Below are positions 59,754 to 64,000 of a stretch of DNA of 64,000 bases, in pieces (position 1 is the first letter of the stretch; each line of letters starts with the position of its first letter). The DNA comes from JAJXWB01 sp965246795 (lineage in GTDB: Bacteria; Pseudomonadota; Alphaproteobacteria; Rhizobiales; Beijerinckiaceae). The position numbers were made by a program, and so were the translations under genes. The DNA lies in NCBI GenBank assembly GCA_965246795.1, contig CBDFFN010000013.1:558001-622000 (forward strand). Direction: 5' to 3'. A model generated the notes under the pieces. That model made no database searches. It worked only from the letters and a program-made list of their open reading frames with translations, and had not been told where the DNA came from.

Positions 59754-60269
59754 ATGTTCGGCACGGCGATTCGCATTCTCGGCATCGATCCGGGCCTTCG
59801 CCATCTCGGCTGGGGCCTGATCGAAGTTTTGGGTTCGCGCCTGTCGTTTGTTGCATGTGGGACGGTGCATACGCGCAGTAACGAAGATTTTGCATTGCGC
59901 CTGCGTGCACTGCACGAAGGCTTGACGACGGTCGTCGCAGAGCACGCGCCGCACGAGGCCGCGATCGAAGAGACTTTCGTCAATCGCGATCCACAATCGG
60001 CGCTGAAGCTCGGACATGCGCGCGCCATCGGCATGGTCGTGCCGGCGCTCGCCGGCATCGCGGTCCATGAATATGCCGCCAATCTCGTGAAGAAGACGGT
60101 GGTCGGCACGGGCCATGCCGACAAGACGCAGGTCGGCGCGATGGTTCGCATCCTCCTGCCGCGCAGCGATGCGCGCACGGCCGATGCCGCGGATGCGCTT
60201 GCCATCGCCATCTGTCATGCGCAGCATCGTGGTGCCCGCGCGCGGCTCGCGCAGGCGGTCGCCGTATGA
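59754..60269 (+). CDS. ruvC: Holliday junction resolvase RuvC
   Basis: A 171-residue endonuclease that cuts Holliday junctions. The acidic active-site residues lie in ILGIDPGLRHLGWGLIE (Asp about 10), AAIEETFVNRDPQSALKLGHARA (Glu about 71) and the C-terminal DARTADAADALAIAICHAQH (paired Asp). The KKTVVGTGHADKTQV region is also typical. It overlaps ruvA by 4 nt. The usual third gene, ruvB, is not next in line. Confidence 0.96.
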   Translation: MFGTAIRILGIDPGLRHLGWGLIEVLGSRLSFVACGTVHTRSNEDFALRLRALHEGLTTVVAEHAPHEAAIEETFVNRDPQSALKLGHARAIGMVVPALAGIAVHEYAANLVKKTVVGTGHADKTQVGAMVRILLPRSDARTADAADALAIAICHAQHRGARARLAQAVAV

Positions 60270-60886
60270 TCGGCAAGCTCAAGGGTCTCGTCGACAGTTT
60301 CAGCGAAGACTTCGTCGTCATCGATGTCGGCGGCGTCGGCTATGTCGTGAGTTGCTCGTCGCGCACGCTGTCGAAACTGCCCAAGCCCGGCGAGCCGGTT
60401 GCGCTCTCGATCGAAACGCAGGTGCGCGAAGATTCGATCCGGCTTTTCGGCTTCGCCGCCGACAGCGAACGCGACTGGTTTCGATTGCTTCAAAGCGTGC
60501 AGGGCGTCGGCGCGAAAGTGGCGCTTGCGATTCTCGGCATTTTCAGCGTCGGCGAACTCGTTTCCGCGTTGGCGATGAACGACAAAACCGCCGTCGCACG
60601 CGCGCCGGGCGTCGGACCCAAACTCGCGGCGCGTATCGTCGCGGAACTGAAGGACAAGTCGCCGGTGATGTCCGGCATCGATCCGGTCGCTGCGAAACTT
60701 GCGGGCGATGAGGACGATGTGCGACGCACACCGAAGCCCGTGCAAGACGCCGTCTCCGCACTCGTCAATCTCGGCTATGGAAGGCCGCAGGCGGCGGCCG
60801 CGATCGCCGCGAGTTTTGCGGCACTCGGCGAAAGCGCAGAAGCGGCGGCGCTCATCCGGCGCGGTCTCAAGGAGCTCTCCGCATGA
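60266..60886 (+). CDS. ruvA: Holliday junction branch-migration protein RuvA
   Basis: A 206-residue junction-binding subunit. The N-terminal OB fold is MIGKLKGLVDSFSEDFVVIDVGGVGYVVSCSS. The helix-hairpin-helix pairs contain LQSVQGVGAKVALAILGIF and APGVGPKLAARIVAELKDK, and the C-terminal RuvB-contact domain has VQDAVSALVNLGYGRPQAAAAIA. It works with RuvB, which must be encoded elsewhere because the following gene is a GyrI-like protein. Start and stop overlap both neighbours by 4 nt. Confidence 0.96.
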   Translation: MIGKLKGLVDSFSEDFVVIDVGGVGYVVSCSSRTLSKLPKPGEPVALSIETQVREDSIRLFGFAADSERDWFRLLQSVQGVGAKVALAILGIFSVGELVSALAMNDKTAVARAPGVGPKLAARIVAELKDKSPVMSGIDPVAAKLAGDEDDVRRTPKPVQDAVSALVNLGYGRPQAAAAIAASFAALGESAEAAALIRRGLKELSA

Positions 60887-61356
60887 GCGTCACGCCAAGA
60901 TTGTTCACCGGCGAGGCGATGACCTTGCTCGGTCGACGCGAACGCTATGCGCTCGCCGACGCGCACGGGCACATTCCCGTGCAATGGGCGTGGTTCAATC
61001 CGCGTATTCCAGAGATTTCCGCACGACAGGGTTTTGACACCTTTGGCCTCTGCATCGACAGCGACGATCGCGCCCTGACGTATTTCTGCGGTGTGCGTGT
61101 GCCGCACGGCCCGATCATGCCGGCCGATCTTGTGGCGATCGACGTTCCGGCGTTGCGTTATGCCGGTTTCTCGCACGAAGGGCCGATCGAGACGCTGTCG
61201 GGCACCATTATCGCAGCGCTCCAGAACTGGTTGCCGGCTGCAGGCTTGTCCGTCTTTAAAGGAGCCGGAGTGCCGGACCTCGTCGAGCACTACGGGCCGG
61301 ATTTCGATCCGCAGACCGGCGCCGGTGGAATGGATATCTGGATACCGGTCGGCTGA
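60883..61356 (+). CDS. GyrI-like / AraC effector-binding-domain protein
   Basis: A 157-residue protein of the GyrI-like small-molecule-binding fold (SHS2 tandem). It reads FGLCIDSDDRALTYFCGVRV, VPALRYAGFSHEGPIETLSGTIIAALQNWLP and ends VEHYGPDFDPQTGAGGMDIWIPV, a standard family end. Stand-alone members bind hydrophobic ligands or inhibit gyrase in enterics; the role here is unknown. Its ATG overlaps the ruvA stop, so it takes the place usually held by ruvB. Confidence 0.85.
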   Translation: MSVTPRLFTGEAMTLLGRRERYALADAHGHIPVQWAWFNPRIPEISARQGFDTFGLCIDSDDRALTYFCGVRVPHGPIMPADLVAIDVPALRYAGFSHEGPIETLSGTIIAALQNWLPAAGLSVFKGAGVPDLVEHYGPDFDPQTGAGGMDIWIPVG

Positions 61357-61406
61357 GCTTCGACGAAGGCTGTGACAAGGCGATGCGCGCCGCATAAAAG
61401 CGCGCC

Positions 61407-62711
61407 ATGCCGACAAATTTGCCGACCGCAGATCTTTCCGACGCCGACCTGGGGGCGCGCCATGCATCCGTGCGCGCCGAATACGACGCGTTTCGCGCGC
61501 GCGGATTAAAGCTCGACATGACGCGCGGCAAACCCGCGCCGGACCAACTGTCGCTTTCGAACGCCATGCTGACCCTGCCGGGCAACGGCGACTATCTCTC
61601 AGCGTCGGGCGACGACACGCGAAACTACGGCGTGCTCCAAGGTCTGCCCGAAGTGCGCGCCCTGTTCGCGCCGATGCTGCAGGCGCCGCCGGAGCAGATT
61701 TTCGTCGGCGATAATTCGAGCCTCGCGCTGATGCACGACACGGTCGTGTGGGCGATGCTGAAAGGCGTGCCGGGCGGCGCGAGGCCGTGGGGCGCGGAAG
61801 AACGTATCGCGTTTCTCTGTCCCGTCCCCGGCTATGATCGGCACTTCGCGATCTGCGAACAATACGGGATTGATATGATCCCGATCGCGATGACGCCCGA
61901 AGGGCCCGACCTCGACGCGGTCGCGCGTTACCTCGCCGATCCGAGGGTTAAGGGCATGTGGTGCGTGCCGAAATATTCGAACCCGAGCGGCGAAGTCTAT
62001 TCGGATGCGACGGTGCAGCGACTGGCGAGCCTGCCAGCGGCAGCGCCCGACTTTCGCCTGTTCTGGGACAACGCCTACAGCGTCCATCACCTAACCGCGA
62101 AGAAACATGCGATCGCGAACATTCTCGAAGCCTGCGCGCAGGCTGGCCATCCCAATCGCGCATTCGTTTTCGCCTCGACGTCGAAGGTGACGATGGCGGG
62201 CGCGGGTCTCGCGTTCTTTGCGGGCTCGCCGGCAAATATTGCGTGGTTCATGGGCCGCGCTTTCTTCCGCACCATCGGCTCGGACAAGGTCAATCAGCTG
62301 CGCCACATGCAATTCTTCCGCGACTTCGCGGGCCTCGAAAAGCACATGGACGCGCAACGCGCGCTGATCGCGCCGAAGTTCGACGCGATCGATGCGCATC
62401 TCGCGCGTCGTCTCGAAGGCACGGGGCTCGCGCATTGGGCCAAGCCCGAGGGCGGTTACTTCATCACGGTCGATGCGCTCGACGGCACGGCGAAACGCAT
62501 CGTCGCGCTCTCCAAAGACGCCGGTGTCGCGCTGACGCCGGCCGGCGCGACATGGCCGAAGAACGCAGATCCCCATGACAAGACGCTACGGCTCGCGCCA
62601 ACGTTTCCGTCGCTGAGCGATGTGACGATCGCATCAGAAGGTATTGCCATCTGCATCGAGCTGGCGGGGCTGGAAAAACTTTTGGCCGATCGCAGCGTGA
62701 CGTTGTCGTAA
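61407..62711 (+). CDS. Class I/II aminotransferase of the MocR-aminotransferase (aspartate aminotransferase) type
   Basis: A 434-residue PLP enzyme. The family opening GLKLDMTRGKPAPDQLSLSNAML and RNYGVLQGLPEVRALFAPML, with CPVPGYDRHFAICEQYGI and WCVPKYSNPSGEVYSD, match the Aminotran_MocR family (PF12897), some members of which are aspartate aminotransferases. The PLP Lys is in FASTSKVTMAGAGLAFFAG and the substrate Arg in DKTLRLAPTFPSL. It has no helix-turn-helix, so it is an enzyme and not a regulator. It reads rightward, 50 nt after the GyrI-like gene. Confidence 0.88.
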   Translation: MPTNLPTADLSDADLGARHASVRAEYDAFRARGLKLDMTRGKPAPDQLSLSNAMLTLPGNGDYLSASGDDTRNYGVLQGLPEVRALFAPMLQAPPEQIFVGDNSSLALMHDTVVWAMLKGVPGGARPWGAEERIAFLCPVPGYDRHFAICEQYGIDMIPIAMTPEGPDLDAVARYLADPRVKGMWCVPKYSNPSGEVYSDATVQRLASLPAAAPDFRLFWDNAYSVHHLTAKKHAIANILEACAQAGHPNRAFVFASTSKVTMAGAGLAFFAGSPANIAWFMGRAFFRTIGSDKVNQLRHMQFFRDFAGLEKHMDAQRALIAPKFDAIDAHLARRLEGTGLAHWAKPEGGYFITVDALDGTAKRIVALSKDAGVALTPAGATWPKNADPHDKTLRLAPTFPSLSDVTIASEGIAICIELAGLEKLLADRSVTLS

Positions 62712-62729
62712 CGCCGTTTCCGAAGCCGC

Positions 62730-63110
62730 TTACTTCCGGTCGATCCAGCGCGCCGCGGCTTCGGCCGAGTTTTCCGGGCTCGTATTAAAGGCGATCGGCG
62801 TGCCGGGCGCGTATTTTCCAACAGCATTAACGACCCGTTCGAAGAGAAGCAGTCCCTTCGCCGGGATGCGAATGCCGCCGCCGATGACGACGCACTCGCA
62901 GGCTTTCGCCAGCGAAGCGGCGATGGTCTTCTCCGCGGTCGCGTCGGGTTGAATTGAACAAAAATCCGCCTGCCATCCGCGCGTGCGCATATCGGCAAGG
63001 GTCGTTTCGATCCCCTTCGCAATGGCTTCATGCGTCAGGCCCGGCGGCAGATCCGGGTCGGACAAGTCGACAGCTTCCGGCGCGATGCCGATGAGAATAA
63101 CGCGGGTCAT
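62730..63110 (-). CDS. Conserved hypothetical protein
   Basis: A 126-residue protein starting MTRVILIGIAPEAVDLSDPDLPPGLTHEAIAKGIE. It has a central CECVVIGGGIRIPAKGLLLFERVVNAVGKYAPGTPIAF, where the GGGIR loop after a beta strand resembles a nucleotide- or phosphate-binding turn. The alternating strand-helix pattern suggests a small alpha/beta fold. The family is known from many proteobacterial genomes as uncharacterised. It is leftward between the aminotransferase and leuA genes. Confidence 0.7.
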   Translation of the reverse strand: MTRVILIGIAPEAVDLSDPDLPPGLTHEAIAKGIETTLADMRTRGWQADFCSIQPDATAEKTIAASLAKACECVVIGGGIRIPAKGLLLFERVVNAVGKYAPGTPIAFNTSPENSAEAAARWIDRK

Positions 63111-63224
63111 TCAGCCGTATCCATCTTTCGTATCGTGCCGGCATATTGCCTGAGAACAGCACATGCAGTATGCAACGCGCTCTTGATGGAGAGGTTCGTG
63201 GCGGCACAGGCCCCACATTGCGGA

Positions 63225-63305
63225 ATGACGAAGGCGCGCGAAAGCGTGCAGCGTTGCCGCGCGCCCGCTCTCCTCGCGAACCTTCTGCTTCTTAGCCGCC
63301 CCTGA
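63225..63305 (+). CDS. leuL: Leucine-rich leader peptide of leuA
   Basis: A 26-codon open frame, MTKARESVQRCRAPALLANL then LLLSRP, with six Leu including four in a row (CTT CTG CTT CTT at 63282-63293), 85 nt before leuA. The stop lies inside a strong hairpin. This is the layout of ribosome-stalling leader peptides that sense charged tRNA-Leu. An in-frame ATG at 63186 gives a longer form. The ribosome site for 63225 is weak (CGGA). Confidence 0.6.
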   Translation: MTKARESVQRCRAPALLANLLLLSRP

Positions 63306-63338
63306 GCGCCGGCCGGGCTTTGCCTGGGCGCTGAGGGG
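63299..63338 (+). promoter_or_regulatory. Attenuator-region hairpin before leuA
   Basis: CCCCTGAGCGC (63299-63309) pairs with GCGCTGAGGGG (63328-63338) with one G-G mismatch. Inside it CCGGGC-TTT-GCCTGG (63313-63327) extends the stem with one G-T pair. The leader stop codon lies in the 5' arm, so a ribosome at the stop would cover it, while one stalled at the Leu codons would leave it free. It is not followed by a T run, so it is not itself a classic terminator; a partner fold further downstream is expected. Confidence 0.5.
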
Positions 63339-63390
63339 ATCGCGCCGACAGACAAAGACAGCAAATCAGAAGTCGCAGGATTTTTCGCTC

Positions 63391-64000
63391 ATGACCGCAC
63401 ATCACGATTCCGCCTCGCCGATCGCAACCAATCGCGACCGCGTTCTCGTCTTCGACACCACGCTCCGTGACGGTGAACAATGCCCCGGCGCAACGATGTC
63501 CTTCGAGGACAAGCTCGAAGTCGCCATGCTCCTCGACCAGATGGGCGTCGACATCATCGAGGCGGGCTTTCCCGTCGCGAGCCAGGGCGATTTCGAGGCC
63601 GTGTCCGAGATCGCGCGGCGCGTGAAGAACGCGACCGTCGCAGGTCTCGCTCGTGCCGCCCTCGGCGACATCGACCGCTGTGGCGAGGCTGTGAAACATG
63701 CCGTGAAGCCGCGCATCCATACGTTCATCGCGACGTCGCCGATCCACATGAAGCGCAAGCTGCAGATGGAGCCGGAGCAGGTACTCGAGATGATCGTGAA
63801 GTCCGTATCGCGCGCGAAAAGCCACGTCGACGATGTCGAGTGGTCGGCTGAGGACGGCACGCGCAGCGAGCGCGACTTTCTCTGTCGCGCGGTCGAGGCT
63901 GCGATCAAGGCCGGTGCCACGACGATCAACATTCCCGACACCGTCGGCTATGCGACGCCGGAGGAATACGAGTCGCTGTTTCGCGAAGTGCGCGAGCGCG
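63391..64000 (+). CDS. leuA: 2-isopropylmalate synthase, 3' end outside window
   Basis: The first 203 residues of LeuA, which condenses acetyl-CoA and 2-ketoisovalerate in the first leucine-specific step. It starts MTAHHDSASPIATNRDRVLVF. The catalytic metal region is DTTLRDGEQCPGATMSFEDKLEVA. IEAGFPVASQGDF, HTFIATSPIHMKRKL and TINIPDTVGYATPEEY are typical of the TIM barrel. The C-terminal leucine-binding regulatory domain lies beyond the edge. The ATG has AGGA upstream. Expression is probably set by the leucine leader just before it. Confidence 0.95.
   Translation, partial: MTAHHDSASPIATNRDRVLVFDTTLRDGEQCPGATMSFEDKLEVAMLLDQMGVDIIEAGFPVASQGDFEAVSEIARRVKNATVAGLARAALGDIDRCGEAVKHAVKPRIHTFIATSPIHMKRKLQMEPEQVLEMIVKSVSRAKSHVDDVEWSAEDGTRSERDFLCRAVEAAIKAGATTINIPDTVGYATPEEYESLFREVRER

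Overview
This 64 kb window is GC-rich chromosomal DNA from an alphaproteobacterium, most probably of the order Hyphomicrobiales (Rhizobiales). The evidence is the pckA / chvI-chvG / truncated hprK / PTS-IIA / HPr neighbourhood, a Shemin-type 5-aminolevulinate synthase, the split pntAA-pntAB-pntB transhydrogenase, an aa3-oxidase subunit IV peptide, a TIGR02302/DUF4175 protein and an ilvE | marR-ompR-kinase block. Genus is not determined. I see no rRNA, tRNA, CRISPR array, transposase or phage gene. Coding density is high and almost all of it looks like core or metabolic genome. Several genes begin with TTG or GTG.

Layout. 0-9.4 kb: end of a DUF4175 protein, a SelW-like protein, NAD(P) transhydrogenase (pntB, pntAB, pntAA, read leftward), aa3 oxidase subunit IV, an ABC1/UbiB kinase-like protein, hemA with a hairpin over its ribosome site, and a Gly-rich exported protein. 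9.5-16.4 kb: cyclopropane fatty acid synthase, an MFS carrier, a DUF892 protein, a Ca2+/H+ antiporter, pckA and a HugZ-like protein. 16.6-21.3 kb: the ChvI/ChvG acid and envelope sensor joined to a regulatory PTS (HprK kinase domain, EIIA, HPr) and a hydrolase. 21.3-26 kb: a complete branched-chain-amino-acid-type ABC transporter. 26.2-28.9 kb: GST-like protein, queG and an epimerase-like protein. 28.9-35.4 kb: the aerobic benzoyl-CoA (box) genes boxC-boxB-boxA and a feruloyl-CoA-synthase-like ligase. 35.6-46.7 kb: argJ, an exported peptide, a large SUV3-like helicase, a DUF3108 protein, a lipase-like hydrolase, a DapA-family / IlvD-Edd divergent pair and a Lys/Glu-rich exported protein. 46.9-51 kb: cobalamin riboswitch, TonB-dependent receptor, PepSY membrane protein. 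51-58.7 kb: signalling genes (HWE kinase, Crp/Fnr regulator, receiver protein; ilvE; MarR, OmpR-type regulator, kinase). 59-64 kb: LTXXQ periplasmic protein, ruvC-ruvA, a GyrI-like protein, an aminotransferase, a hypothetical, and leuA behind a leucine-rich leader peptide.

How genes work together. The box genes open the ring of benzoyl-CoA aerobically: BoxAB epoxidise it and BoxC cleaves the ring. A near-consensus promoter carrying a 14-bp TGCA-ended palindrome lies directly before boxC. The nearby ABC transporter and CoA ligase could supply aromatic acids, but that link rests only on position. The riboswitch, receptor and PepSY gene form a B12-repressed uptake unit. ChvGI with the PTS proteins forms the known rhizobial link between envelope stress and carbon status.

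Three families of short inverted repeats lie between genes, two of them next to box genes. Starts were adjusted where a ribosome site, overlap or family N-terminus argued for it; uncertain ones are stated.
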